Shown: positions 8,071 to 16,500, counted from the first letter of the stretch. The stretch is 64,000 bases of DNA from Microbacterium sp. JZ31 (GCF_016805985.1 NZ_CP017661.1:248001-312000); one strand, 5' to 3'. Numbers and translations: made by a program. The notes: generated by a model from the sequence alone, not told the origin.

Positions 8071-8700
8071 TCAGCGCTTGCGGCCCTTGCCGCCCGTCAG
8101 CGTGCGCAGCAGCACGAGGGCGCCGACGCCGATCGCGGTTGCGGCCCACGGCTTACGCTTCACGAACGACTTCGCGTCGGTCAGCATCGCGCCGGCGTCC
8201 CGCTCGGACACCCAGTCGCCGGCCTGCTTGAGCCCGGCGGAGGCCTTGTCGGCGATCTCCTTCGCGACGCCGTCGGCCGGAGCGAGGGACTCGACCTTCT
8301 CGCCCGCCGTGCGCAGACCGTCTGCCACCTTCTGCTGGGCTGCGTTGGGCTCGGAGAGGTAGGTGCCGCCGGTCTCGGGGGTGGCATCCTGCGGCGTCTC
8401 CTCCTCGGAGCCCTCGTCCCCGGAGCCCTCGTCCCCGGAGTCCTCGTCCGATCCGCCCTGCGCGGTCTCGGCCGCGTTCGCAGCCGCCTCGGCCGCTGCC
8501 GGCGGCACCTTCGACTCCGAGGCGGAGGAACCCGAGGTGGAGGAGGCCGAGGCGGAGGCGTCCGATGCGGGGGTCTCCGACGCGGGCTCGTGCTCCAGGC
8601 CCTGCGACGTGCCGGCGGTGCGGGCGACATCGGCGGGAGTCACCTCCGGGACGTCATCCGTGCTCGGGGTGGAGGGGGTCTGACCAGAGTTCTGCGACAT
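8071..8700 (-). CDS. Acidic Ser/Glu/Ala-rich protein with C-terminal hydrophobic segment, unknown function
   Basis: This 209-residue protein starts with a long low-complexity acidic region (residues 1-115, rich in S, T, E, D and A) and a short part with helical character. It ends in one hydrophobic stretch (AATAIGVGALVLL) flanked by Lys/Arg clusters, suggesting a tail-anchored membrane protein with its bulk in the cytoplasm. The start has an AAGGGAG site. No family was recognised. It is divergent from dcd across 138 bases. Confidence 0.65.
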   Translation of the reverse strand: MSQNSGQTPSTPSTDDVPEVTPADVARTAGTSQGLEHEPASETPASDASASASSTSGSSASESKVPPAAAEAAANAAETAQGGSDEDSGDEGSGDEGSEEETPQDATPETGGTYLSEPNAAQQKVADGLRTAGEKVESLAPADGVAKEIADKASAGLKQAGDWVSERDAGAMLTDAKSFVKRKPWAATAIGVGALVLLRTLTGGKGRKR

Positions 8701-8825
8701 GCGCGTCTCCCTTCTCTTCGGGGCCGTTGACGCTTCGATGTAAGCGCGTCCCGCGCCGATCCGCCTCCCGCTTGACGGGACGAGTGCCGTGTGTCATCGC
8801 GAGTGTCGGCCGCGGCCCCACCCAA

Positions 8826-8831
8826 TAGGCT
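8826..8831 (+). promoter_or_regulatory. -10 box of a leaderless dcd transcript
   Basis: TAGGCT lies 7 bases before the dcd GTG, with no ribosome binding site between them. The same hexamer and spacing occur before the FadR gene at 35364. Confidence 0.6.
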
Positions 8832-8838
8832 GAACCCC

Positions 8839-9444
8839 GTGCTGCTCTCGGATCGCGACATCAAGGACGAGCTCGACTCGGGCCGCGTGGCCCTGGACCC
8901 CTACGACCCCGCGATGGTGCAGCCGTCGAGCGTCGACGTGCGGCTCGACCGGTACTTCCGGCTGTTCGACAACCACAAGTACCCCTTCATCGACCCCGCG
9001 GAGGACCAGCCCGACCTCACGCACCTCGTCGAGGTCGCGCCGGACGAGCCGTTCATCCTGCACCCCGGCGAGTTCGTGCTGGGCTCGACCTTCGAGACCG
9101 TCTCGCTGCCCGACGACGTCGCCGCGCGCCTCGAGGGGAAGTCGTCGCTCGGCCGGCTGGGCCTGCTCACGCACTCGACCGCGGGCTTCATCGACCCCGG
9201 ATTCTCCGGCCACGTGACGCTCGAGCTGTCGAACGTCGCGACCCTGCCGATCAAGCTCTGGCCGGGCATGAAGATCGGCCAGCTGTGCTTCTTCCGTCTC
9301 ACGTCGCCCGCCGAGAACCCCTACGGATCGGGCGCGTACGGCAACCGTTACCAGGGCCAGCGCGGCCCGACCGCTTCGCGCTCGTTCCAGAGCTTCCACC
9401 GCACGGACGTCTCCGTCACGGCGGCGGGCGCGTCCGGATCCTGA
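8839..9444 (+). CDS. dcd: dCTP deaminase (probably bifunctional dCTP deaminase/dUTPase)
   Basis: This 201-residue enzyme supplies dUMP for thymidylate synthesis. The sequence follows the actinobacterial Dcd closely: [66 protein letters not shown] with the catalytic Glu near residue 129, and a C-terminal YQGQRGPT. The mycobacterial relative is known to make dUMP directly from dCTP, and similarity suggests the same here. GTG at 8839 aligns with the family N-terminus and fits a leaderless start. Confidence 0.95.
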   Translation: MLLSDRDIKDELDSGRVALDPYDPAMVQPSSVDVRLDRYFRLFDNHKYPFIDPAEDQPDLTHLVEVAPDEPFILHPGEFVLGSTFETVSLPDDVAARLEGKSSLGRLGLLTHSTAGFIDPGFSGHVTLELSNVATLPIKLWPGMKIGQLCFFRLTSPAENPYGSGAYGNRYQGQRGPTASRSFQSFHRTDVSVTAAGASGS

Positions 9445-9460
9445 TCCGCGGATTCTCCTT

Positions 9461-9486
9461 GCCGGCGCCCTGAGCGGGGCGCCGGC
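9461..9486 (+). terminator. Terminator hairpin after dcd
   Basis: The arms GCCGGCGCCC and GGGCGCCGGC form a 10-bp stem with a 6-base loop, 17 bases after the dcd stop. Confidence 0.6.
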
Positions 9487-9641
9487 GACGGGCGCGTGAG
9501 GGCGCGACGTCGCGCCGCGGAAGGCTCGGTGAACGGGGCCTGAACATTGCCGAGACCGGAATATCCGCTCTGTCCGGCGATGACAGGCTGGAGCGTTGGA
9601 TCGCCCGACGAGGCCGCGATCCCGCACCGAGAGGGGTTCCC

Positions 9642-10367
9642 ATGACTGCATCCGCGACCCAGCCCGTCGAGCTTCTCGTGCTCGACATGGCCGGCACGAC
9701 CGTGCGCGACGACGGCGTCGTCGAGCGGGCCTTCCAGCGTGCGCACGAGCGCACCGGAGTGGCGGACCGGATGAGCTGGGACGAGGCGCTGCAGTACGTG
9801 CGCGACACGATGGGACAGTCGAAGCTCGACGTCTTCACGCACCTCGCGGGCGGTGACACCGCACGCGCCGAGGAGGCGACGGCGGCGTTTGAGCAGGCCT
9901 ACGCCGAGCTGATCGTGGAGGAGGGCGTCGAGCCCATCCCCGGCGCACGGGAGCTGCTCGAGGACGTCCGCGCCGCGGGCATCGCGGTGTACCTCACGAC
10001 GGGCTTCGCACCCGTGACGAGGGACGCGATCCTAGACGGCCTCGAGTGGCGCGAGCTGATCGACGGCGCGCTGTCGCCGGTCGACGTGGGGCGCGGACGT
10101 CCCGCGCCCGACCTGGTGCTCGGTGCGGCGCTGCGCGCACAGGTGTCGGGCGTCGCCGCCGTCGCCGTCGCCGGTGACACCGAGAGCGACGTGCGCTCGG
10201 GCCTCGCGGCCGGCGCAGGCCTCGTCGCCGGCGTCCTCAGCGGCGCGCACGACCGCGCGACCCTGGAGGCCGCCGGTGCGCAGGCGGTGCTCGATGACGT
10301 GTCGGGCCTGCGCGCGCTGCTCGGCCTTCCTGTGCGCGAGGCCGTTCCCGCCGCCGGGAACGTCTGA
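9642..10367 (+). CDS. Phosphonatase-like HAD hydrolase
   Basis: This 241-residue HAD-superfamily protein has motif I DMAGTTVRDDG near the N-terminus, a helical cap, a YLTTGF motif II region and the acidic VAGDTESDVRSG motif IV. The MAGTT form of motif I is typical of phosphonoacetaldehyde-hydrolase (PhnX) relatives. The family usually annotated as phosphonatase-like hydrolase occurs beside the alcohol dehydrogenase family found immediately downstream here. It has a GAGAGGGG site. A C-P hydrolase role in phosphonate breakdown is inferred; the exact substrate is open. Confidence 0.8.
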   Translation: MTASATQPVELLVLDMAGTTVRDDGVVERAFQRAHERTGVADRMSWDEALQYVRDTMGQSKLDVFTHLAGGDTARAEEATAAFEQAYAELIVEEGVEPIPGARELLEDVRAAGIAVYLTTGFAPVTRDAILDGLEWRELIDGALSPVDVGRGRPAPDLVLGAALRAQVSGVAAVAVAGDTESDVRSGLAAGAGLVAGVLSGAHDRATLEAAGAQAVLDDVSGLRALLGLPVREAVPAAGNV

Positions 10368-10368
10368 C

Positions 10369-11529
10369 ATGCCCTCGCCGGCCCTCGTCCCGACACCCGT
10401 GCCCGCGACGCGCGACGTGGTTCTCGAGCCGCCGGCGGTCGCGATGGTCTGGACCGGCGTCGGCCGGCCGCACGAGACGGTCGCGGTGCCGGGCGTCGTG
10501 CTCGGCGCCGGCGAGACGCTCGTGGCGATCGAGCTCGCGACGGTGTGCGGCTCCGATGTGCACACCGTGGAGGGGCACCGCTCGGCGCCGACGCCGCTCG
10601 TGCTCGGACATGAGTACGTCGGGCGCGTGACCGAGGTGGCGCCCGGCGTGCGCGCGGTCGATGGAGCTTCCGTGAACGTCGGCGACCGGATCGTCTGGTC
10701 GATCATGGCGAGCTGCCGTGACTGCGACCGCTGTCGCCGCGGCCTGCCGCAGAAGTGCCGGGGCCTGCTGAAGTACGGTCACGAGCGCATCCAGCCGCGC
10801 TGGGAGCTCACGGGCGGCTTCGCGACGCACGCGCACCTGCGGGCCGGCACCGCGATCGTGCGGGTCGGCGAGACGCTGCGTGCCGAGGTGCTGGCACCCG
10901 CCGCGTGCGGTACCGCGACCGCGTGGGCGGCCCTCTCCCGCGCGGACGAGGTGGCGGACGTCGACGACGCCACCGTCCTGATCCTGGGCGGCGGGCTCAT
11001 CGGCCTCACCGCGTGCGCGATGGCGCGGCAGCGGGGTGCGACCGTGGTGCTCGCGGACCCGGATCCGTCGCGCCGCGTGCTCGCAGCGCGGTTCGGGGCG
11101 GCGCAGGTCGTCGACCCCCGGGACGACCGCGCGCTCGCCGCGGCGCTCGCAGCGACCGGATCCGCCGAGTTCGGGATCGTGCTGGAGGCGTCCGGAGCAC
11201 CCCGCGCGGTGGGCACCGCGCTCGAGGTCGTGGGCGTCGGCGGCGTCGTCGTGCTGGTGGGCAGCGTGTTCCCGACCGAGCCGCTTCCGGTCGACCCCGA
11301 GCGGCTGGTGCGGGGGCTCGTCACGATCCGCGGCGTGCACAACTACGCGCCGAAGGACCTCGACGCGGCCGTGCGCTACCTTCGCGATCACGCGGCCGAC
11401 CATCCGTTCGAGGAGCTCGTGAGCGCCCGGTACCCGCTCGCGCAGATCGACCAGGCGCTCGACGCAGCCGCCGCGGGTGCGGCCGTGCGCGTGGCCGTGG
11501 ATCCGCGCGACGCCCAGCGCCGCCGCTGA
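10369..11529 (+). CDS. Zinc-dependent alcohol dehydrogenase, phosphonate-catabolism-associated type
   Basis: This 386-residue medium-chain dehydrogenase shows the catalytic zinc motif CGSDVHT and GHEYVGR, the structural-zinc cysteines in SCRDCDRCRRG...KC, and a Rossmann motif ILGGGLIGL. It belongs to the group described as putative phosphonate-catabolism-associated alcohol dehydrogenases. The ATG at 10369 lies 1 base after the stop of the phosphonatase-like gene, so the two form an operon. No phosphonate transporter, transaminase or C-P lyase is nearby. Confidence 0.85.
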   Translation: MPSPALVPTPVPATRDVVLEPPAVAMVWTGVGRPHETVAVPGVVLGAGETLVAIELATVCGSDVHTVEGHRSAPTPLVLGHEYVGRVTEVAPGVRAVDGASVNVGDRIVWSIMASCRDCDRCRRGLPQKCRGLLKYGHERIQPRWELTGGFATHAHLRAGTAIVRVGETLRAEVLAPAACGTATAWAALSRADEVADVDDATVLILGGGLIGLTACAMARQRGATVVLADPDPSRRVLAARFGAAQVVDPRDDRALAAALAATGSAEFGIVLEASGAPRAVGTALEVVGVGGVVVLVGSVFPTEPLPVDPERLVRGLVTIRGVHNYAPKDLDAAVRYLRDHAADHPFEELVSARYPLAQIDQALDAAAAGAAVRVAVDPRDAQRRR

Positions 11530-11533
11530 CGCG

Positions 11534-11571
11534 GCGCGGCCCCGGCGAGACGTTCTCCGCCGGGGCCGCGC
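11534..11571. terminator. Bidirectional terminator between convergent genes
   Basis: A 14-bp perfect stem (11534-11547 with 11558-11571, loop 10) lies between the alcohol dehydrogenase stop and the convergent glycerophosphodiesterase stop. Confidence 0.7.
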
Positions 11572-11580
11572 TCGTCCGGA

Positions 11581-12447
11581 TCAGCGCCTGCTGCGCTCGT
11601 GCAGCAGCGCCTCGAGCACGTCGGGGGTGTTCGTGATGATGCCGTCGACGCCCGCGTCGAGCAGGCGCGTCATCGTCGGCACGTCGTTCACGGTCCAGAC
11701 GTTGACGTCCATGCCGTTGGCGTGGACCTGGTCGATGTACGCCGGGGTGGCCTGTGTCGCGTTGGGGTTGACCTGCTCGGCCCATTCGGCGTACGCGGGC
11801 AGGTCGGCGACCGCCGGCGCCCCCAGCAGTCCGACGGGCGTCTCGGGCGCGAGCTCCGCGTACGTCTTCATCGAGTCCCAGTTGAAGCTCTGCACCGACA
11901 GCCGGTCGCTCGCCAGGGCCGACTTCACGTAGCCGGGGAACGAGGCGAACACGTCGATCACCTTCTGCTCGACGCCCGGGTACAGCTCGGGCGACTTGAG
12001 CTCCATGATGATCCCGGCCCGGCTCGAGCGCACCTGCGTCACCATCTCGGCGAGCGTGGGCACGGGTTCGCCGGCGAACTCCGGCCCGAACCACGACCCC
12101 GCGTCGAGCTGCTCGATCTCGGCGAGCGTGAAATCCCTCACGCGCCAGGGGGCGCGATCGGGGAAGACCTGCTCGACGTCGGTCGTGCGCGCCAGCGTGG
12201 TGTCGTGCATGAGGATCGTCTCGCCGTCCTTCGTGAGCTGAACGTCCGACTCGATCCAGGTCGCGCCCTGGTCGATGCCGAGCTGGAAGGCGGCGAGCGT
12301 GTTCTCCGGCGCGTAGGCCATCGCGCCACGGTGGGCGGTGGTCGCGACGGAGACCTTCTCGGGCTGTGCGGCGAAGGCCGGGGCGGACGAGCCGGCGATG
12401 GCGAGGGCGCCCGCGAGGGCGGAGACCGTGAGGTGACGGAGGCGCAT
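11581..12447 (-). CDS. Secreted glycerophosphodiester phosphodiesterase
   Basis: This 288-residue protein begins with a Sec signal peptide (cleavage expected after APAFA, about residue 27). The GDPD domain carries TAHRGAMAYAPENTLAAF with the metal/catalytic residues H-R and E-N-T, IESDVQLTKDG with E and D, and LMHDTTLARTT with the second catalytic His. It hydrolyses glycerophosphodiesters to glycerol-3-phosphate and an alcohol outside the cell, probably for phosphorus or carbon scavenging. It has an AAAGGAACG site and stands as a single gene. Confidence 0.9.
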   Translation of the reverse strand: MRLRHLTVSALAGALAIAGSSAPAFAAQPEKVSVATTAHRGAMAYAPENTLAAFQLGIDQGATWIESDVQLTKDGETILMHDTTLARTTDVEQVFPDRAPWRVRDFTLAEIEQLDAGSWFGPEFAGEPVPTLAEMVTQVRSSRAGIIMELKSPELYPGVEQKVIDVFASFPGYVKSALASDRLSVQSFNWDSMKTYAELAPETPVGLLGAPAVADLPAYAEWAEQVNPNATQATPAYIDQVHANGMDVNVWTVNDVPTMTRLLDAGVDGIITNTPDVLEALLHERSRR

Positions 12448-12575
12448 GGCGATCGTTCCTTTTCGCTGGGGAGCGGTGGACGCGTTCCACGCTTCCCGGC
12501 GGGAGTGGCGCTCGAATGACCTCGGCCTGACAACTCGGCGACGACTCGCCCGGGCGGGTTGCGACCCGATGACAT

Positions 12576-12594
12576 CCGCCTGACCATCAGGCGG
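12576..12594 (-). terminator. Short hairpin after the ychJ-like gene
   Basis: CCGCCTGA and TCAGGCGG form an 8-bp stem with a 3-base loop, 10 bases beyond the ychJ-like stop. Confidence 0.45.
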
Positions 12595-12603
12595 CGAGGC
12601 GTG

Positions 12604-12987
12604 TCAGGCGGTCACGTCGCCGTCGACGTACACCCAGCGGCCACCGCGACGATCGAATCTCGCGTGCTCGGCGAGCGCCCCCATCATCGGGGCACCCGTG
12701 GCGCCGGTCTCGTAGATCGCGACGAAGTCCACGGTCGAGCCCTCGGCGGAGGTGACCTCGAGACCCGTCCAGCGCAGGAGCTCGTCGAACACCAGCTCGC
12801 CGGGCTGAGGGCGTGTGCGGGGGTGCCAGGTGCGCAGCAGATAGTCGGCGTCGTGCTTCGCATATGCGCTGTAGCGCGAGCGCATCAGCTCCTCCGGCGT
12901 CTCGGCGAGGCGTGCCCCCGCGTGCAGCGGGCCGCAGCAGGCGGCATAGGCGCGGCCCGAGCCGCAGGGGCAGGGCTCGAGCGTCAC
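12604..12987 (-). CDS. YchJ-family protein with SEC-C zinc motif
   Basis: This 127-residue protein starts with the SEC-C motif CPCGSGRAYAACCG (metal-binding Cys cluster). It continues with PEELMRSRYSAYAKHDADYLLRTWHP, the signature of the YchJ/UPF0225 family (NTF2-like fold). Its function is not established. The GTG at 12987 overlaps the stop of a 16-codon ORF (GTGA), so translation may be coupled to that leader. Confidence 0.85.
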   Translation of the reverse strand: MTLEPCPCGSGRAYAACCGPLHAGARLAETPEELMRSRYSAYAKHDADYLLRTWHPRTRPQPGELVFDELLRWTGLEVTSAEGSTVDFVAIYETGATGAPMMGALAEHARFDRRGGRWVYVDGDVTA

Positions 12988-13034
12988 GCCGTCGCCGTCC
13001 TCACGCGCGCCATGTTCTCGTCGTCGTGGGCCAT
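12984..13034 (-). CDS. 16-codon leader ORF ahead of the ychJ-like gene
   Basis: ATG at 13034 encodes MAHDDENMARVRTATA and stops at 12984-12986, inside the ychJ GTG start codon region (GTGA overlap). A TACGCT box (13041-13046, coding strand) lies exactly 6 bases before this ATG, as in other leaderless genes of the window, so transcription probably starts at this ATG rather than at ychJ. It may be a leader peptide that couples translation, or the N-terminal part of ychJ separated by a frame change. Confidence 0.4.
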   Translation of the reverse strand: MAHDDENMARVRTATA

Positions 13035-13060
13035 GAGATCAGCGTAGGGCGCGCGAAACG

Positions 13061-13096
13061 GCGAAGGCCGCGCCCCGGGCGGGACGCGGCCTTCGC
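13061..13096 (-). terminator. Terminator hairpin after the M6 protease gene
   Basis: GCGAAGGCCGCG (13061-13072) and CGCGGCCTTCGC (13085-13096) form a 12-bp stem with a 12-base GC-rich loop, 14 bases past the protease stop. Confidence 0.65.
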
Positions 13097-13110
13097 GGCG
13101 TGGGATCGGA

Positions 13111-15708
13111 TCAGCCGATCTTCTCCCAGGGGCCCCACTTTCCGCCGGGCGCCTGGTTGCGGGTCCACCACTTGGCCTCGTAGGTGGCGCCCTTGTACGT
13201 CACGACGTCGCCGCGGTTGAAGATGCGCGACGCCGTCCACGCCGGGACGCCGTTCTCGTCCTCGACGCCCAACTCCTGCCACGGACCGTAGGGGTTGCCG
13301 GGCTTCTGGCCCTTCGTCCACCACGTCGCCAGCCACTCGGCGCCCTTGTACGAGACGATCTCGCCGCCCTTGTACGTGGTCTTGGCATCCCACGCGGGCA
13401 CGGCCGGCGCGTTCGCGGCACGCTCGACCGCGATGGTCATCGTGCCCTTCTTGCTGTTCTGCTCCGTGACCGTGATCGACGTGCCCGAGCCCGCGACGAT
13501 CACGGAGTTCTGCGGGTTCTCCTCGTCGTAGTAGGCGTACGGATCGGTGTCGTCGAACGTCGACAGCGCCTTCTGCGAGCCGACCTTCAGGGTCGTCATG
13601 CCGGCCTCGGTCTCGCGGTGCAGCGAGATCCGGTCCGTCTTCTGCAGACCGAACGTCGCGTCGAACGACTGGATGCGGTTGCGGGCGACGGTGCCGTCCG
13701 ACCACTTCAGCGCGGCCGCGCGGGCGTCGACCGGCAGGCTCTCGCCGCCGCCGGGGTGCACCGACGTGTTGTTGTCCGAGTACAGGCTGTTCGCGTACCA
13801 GACGAGCATGCCGTCCTGGTACGGGAAGTGCTCGACCCGGTCGGGCGAGGACAGCGGCCAGCCGAAGTTGTACGGACCGGTGCGCAGCGTGGTGTCGTAG
13901 CCGCCGTACACGCGGTTCTCCGCGATGTAGTAGTGGCTGTACGGCTGCATGTAGCCGCCGTTCTGGAGCCGCTCGAAGCCCTCGAGCGTCCAGTCGGAGG
14001 CGCCGTCGTCCGTGACGAGGGCGTCGCCGACCGCGATCGCGTCGACCTGGAAGCCGGGGTGCGTCTCGGCGACGTCGGTCCAGTAGCGGAAGCGCACCTG
14101 CGCGGTCTCACCCGCGAACGACGACAGGTCGGCGGTGAGCTCGGTCCAGCCCTCGGTCTCACCCGTGATGCCGAAGCCCGCGTTCTGCTTGTTCGGGTCG
14201 GTCGTGGTCGACAGGTTCGTCTCGACCGGCGCCCACGTGGTGCCGCCGTCGGTCGTGACCTCGAGGTACGCGTAGTCCCAGTCGGTCTCGATGTCGTACG
14301 ACACCTGGGCCGTGAGCGCGCCGCCCGCGGGCACCTCGAACTCGGGGCTCGTGGCCGTGACATCGAGGTCGTCGCCCGCACCGGAGTACAGGTGCTGCGT
14401 GCCCTCGAAGGCGTCGCCCACCTCGATGAACTGCTGGCCGTCGGGCAGGTCGACGATCGCCGCCTGCGCGCCGCGCGTGTTCGCGTGGAAGGACGGCCCG
14501 AGGTTCACGGTGCCGTCGGCCTCCGCCTCGACGACCTCGTAGTCGAGCCAGCCGAGGAACAGCTTCTCGCTGGGGCCCATGTGGTTCGGCGTGGTGCCGA
14601 TCGAGCCGTCGCCGTGACCGAGCCACGAGCCCGAGCTCATCAGCGTCCAGTACGCGGAGCCGTTGTCGCCGCCCGCCGTGTCGTAGAAGTCGGGCAGACC
14701 GAGGTCGTGGCCGAACTCGTGCGCGAACACGCCGAGGCCGCCGTTCTCCGGCTCGGTCGTGTAGTCGCGGATCCACACGTCGGAGTCGCCGATCTGCACG
14801 CCGCCGAGCGGGAGGTACTGCGACGGGCCCCATTCGCCGAGGCCGGCCTGGCCCGCGGCCCAGCGGTGCGACCAGATCGCCTCCGCCGGAGCACCGGCCT
14901 CCTCGCCCTCGCCGGAGTGCACGGCCTGGAAGTGATCGATGTAGCCGTCGGGCTCGTTGATGATCCCGTCGCCGTCCATGTCGTAGCGGTCCCAGATGTC
15001 GTACGAGTTGAGCTCGGCGACGATCTCGTCCTTGGTCCTGCCCGCCGCGATCTGCGCGTCGTACCAGGCGTCACCCGTGTCCTGGATGAACTGCGTCATC
15101 TGGTCCTGGGTCTCGCCCTCGTCCTCGCCGGTCTCGGGGTCGATGTAGTTGGACCCGTACGAGGCGGCGGTGCCGGGCAGCTGCACCCAGTCGCTCACGG
15201 CGCCCTCCACCGCGAAACGGCCGGAGGACATCTCGTCGTAGACGTCCTTGAACGACTCGCCCTCGCCGAAGAACATGTCCTCGAAGTGCGCCTTCGAGAA
15301 GTCCGGCAGCCAGTAGGTCGAGTTGTCCTCGGCGTCGGGCTCGGGGATCTGGTTGTGCGCCTGGTCGCTGAACTCGGCGAGGATCGTGAACAGCTGCGCC
15401 GTCTCGGCGGTGCCGTACTCGACGTACTCGCCGGGCCTGAGCTCGACGACGCGGCTCTCGTGGCGGTCCTTGCCGCGGGTCTTGACCTTCGCGTCGCCGG
15501 TCGCGACCAGCTCGGCCGCGCGCTGCTTCGTGGCGCTGCGCTTCTCGGCCAGCGCGTCCGGTCGGTTGTGGCGGTGCTCGTCGACTGTCGCCTGGTCGTG
15601 GTTCTCGACGTCGGGCGCAGGTGCTGCCGACGCCGCGGTCGGCACGAGGAGCGATCCGCTCAGCAGGATCGCCGCTGTGCCGATCGCGCAGGTGGTGCGT
15701 TTTTTCAC
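13111..15708 (-). CDS. Secreted M6-family (immune inhibitor A-like) metalloprotease with two C-terminal chitin-binding-like modules
   Basis: This 865-residue protein starts with a signal peptide (KKRTTCAIGTAAILLSG...AASA, cleavage near residue 30) and a propeptide. The M6 catalytic domain contains HEFGHDLGLPD (residues 330-340), in which the two His bind zinc and Glu331 is catalytic. It is followed by the family beta-sandwich regions and, after about residue 765, two repeats of 45-50 residues (VPAWDAKTTYKGG...WWTKGQKPG and VPAWTASRIFNRG...WWTRNQAPG) typical of type 3 chitin-binding/CBM5-12 modules. GTG at 15708 has a GGAGGAACA site. Secretion and substrate anchoring to chitin-like surfaces are inferred. 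Confidence 0.9.
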   Translation of the reverse strand: MKKRTTCAIGTAAILLSGSLLVPTAASAAPAPDVENHDQATVDEHRHNRPDALAEKRSATKQRAAELVATGDAKVKTRGKDRHESRVVELRPGEYVEYGTAETAQLFTILAEFSDQAHNQIPEPDAEDNSTYWLPDFSKAHFEDMFFGEGESFKDVYDEMSSGRFAVEGAVSDWVQLPGTAASYGSNYIDPETGEDEGETQDQMTQFIQDTGDAWYDAQIAAGRTKDEIVAELNSYDIWDRYDMDGDGIINEPDGYIDHFQAVHSGEGEEAGAPAEAIWSHRWAAGQAGLGEWGPSQYLPLGGVQIGDSDVWIRDYTTEPENGGLGVFAHEFGHDLGLPDFYDTAGGDNGSAYWTLMSSGSWLGHGDGSIGTTPNHMGPSEKLFLGWLDYEVVEAEADGTVNLGPSFHANTRGAQAAIVDLPDGQQFIEVGDAFEGTQHLYSGAGDDLDVTATSPEFEVPAGGALTAQVSYDIETDWDYAYLEVTTDGGTTWAPVETNLSTTTDPNKQNAGFGITGETEGWTELTADLSSFAGETAQVRFRYWTDVAETHPGFQVDAIAVGDALVTDDGASDWTLEGFERLQNGGYMQPYSHYYIAENRVYGGYDTTLRTGPYNFGWPLSSPDRVEHFPYQDGMLVWYANSLYSDNNTSVHPGGGESLPVDARAAALKWSDGTVARNRIQSFDATFGLQKTDRISLHRETEAGMTTLKVGSQKALSTFDDTDPYAYYDEENPQNSVIVAGSGTSITVTEQNSKKGTMTIAVERAANAPAVPAWDAKTTYKGGEIVSYKGAEWLATWWTKGQKPGNPYGPWQELGVEDENGVPAWTASRIFNRGDVVTYKGATYEAKWWTRNQAPGGKWGPWEKIG

Positions 15709-15860
15709 TGTTCCTCCGGGGATAGAACCGAGCGGGGGCCGGACGGTCGCCGCTCGTCGCGCGTGGCTGAGTGCCTGAGGGCACCGGTGGGGACACGCGA
15801 CCGATCCCAGAAGTGTCACAGTTTTCTCGTTACGGAGATATGAACCTTCCCGCTCACGAG

Positions 15861-15890
15861 AGCGGGATGGGGAGTGCTCCCCATCCCGCT
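15861..15890 (-). terminator. Terminator hairpin after the Gly/Phe-rich gene
   Basis: AGCGGGATGGGGAG (15861-15874) pairs with CTCCCCATCCCGCT (15877-15890), 21 bases beyond the stop at 15912. It could also stop readthrough in the other direction. Confidence 0.6.
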
Positions 15891-15911
15891 TGCCAAACGG
15901 CGTGTGCGGTG

Positions 15912-16418
15912 TCAGCAGGCGTGCCCGCCGCCGCGGTCGAAGCCGTGCGGTCCGAAGCCGCGATGACCCGCGTGATGGGGCCCGGCGGCGAAGCCGCCAC
16001 GGCCGTGGCCACGTCGGCCGAAGCCGCCCTGCCCGAAGCCGCCGTGCCCGAAGCCGCCGTCCTCGAACTCGTCGCGCCCGAAGCCGCCGCGCCCGAAGCC
16101 GCGGGGTCCGAAGCCGTGGCGGGGGTGCGAGCCACGGCCGCCCGACCCGAAGGCCCGGATCTCGTGCTCGTCGCCGAGCTCGCGCGCGATCGCCTCCAGC
16201 GTGCGGAGCGTGACCTCGAGGTCCTCGGCGGGAACCGCGGCTTCGATGCGCTCGCGCACGCCGCGGCGGCCGCCGTAGGCGCGCTCGCGGGCGATGAGCG
16301 CCTCGGCCGCGCGCAGCCAGAAGCGCAGGCGGCGTCCTCCGTTCTTGCCGGAGGTGTCGCTCCCCGCGTTGTCGTCGCGAGGGGTCTGGTCGGTGGTGTC
16401 GTCGATGTCGTTGCCCAT
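15912..16418 (-). CDS. Protein with helical core and Gly/Phe/His-rich low-complexity tail, unknown function
   Basis: The protein has 168 residues. Residues 1-25 are polar and acidic. Residues 28-95 form a helical core (RRLRFWLRAAEALIARERAYG, VRERIEAAVPAEDLEVTL). From about residue 95 the chain is a low-complexity tail of G-F-G-x-G-G-F-G units mixed with His and Arg, ending H-A-C. The in-frame region could start earlier, but ATG at 16418 has a strong AGAAGGAG site. It is divergent from a MarR regulator that itself has a His/Gly-rich insert, with palindromic operators between them. I do not recognise the family. The tail could bind metal or nucleic acid, or form condensates; none of this is shown. 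Confidence 0.6.
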   Translation of the reverse strand: MGNDIDDTTDQTPRDDNAGSDTSGKNGGRRLRFWLRAAEALIARERAYGGRRGVRERIEAAVPAEDLEVTLRTLEAIARELGDEHEIRAFGSGGRGSHPRHGFGPRGFGRGGFGRDEFEDGGFGHGGFGQGGFGRRGHGRGGFAAGPHHAGHRGFGPHGFDRGGGHAC

Positions 16419-16431
16419 GGGACTCCTTCTG

Positions 16432-16500
16432 ATGTATGTCTTAGTGCATGTATATGCAGGATGACATGCATCCGGATCCATGTCAACACGCATGTATGTT
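16432..16500. promoter_or_regulatory. Operator field with repeated CATGTATGT motifs and a 22-bp palindrome
   Basis: The 88-base divergent gap contains ATGTATGTC (16432-16440), CATGTATAT (16447-16455) and CATGTATGTT (16491-16500). At 16463-16484 a near-perfect palindrome has arms GACATG and CATGTC around an ATCCGGAT core, with only the two bases flanking the core unpaired. These are probably the sites of the adjacent MarR protein. Confidence 0.6.

Noticed and set aside
13618..15843. A 741-codon open frame opposite the M6 protease gene
   Set aside because: It is antisense to a gene with a clear catalytic motif and signal peptide. Its composition is Val/Arg/Gly-rich without domains.
15940..16130. 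Regularly repeated CGAAGCCGCC-like units resembling a CRISPR or tandem repeat
   Set aside because: The units vary, are in phase with codons and encode the G-F-G-rich protein tail. There are no spacers or cas genes.
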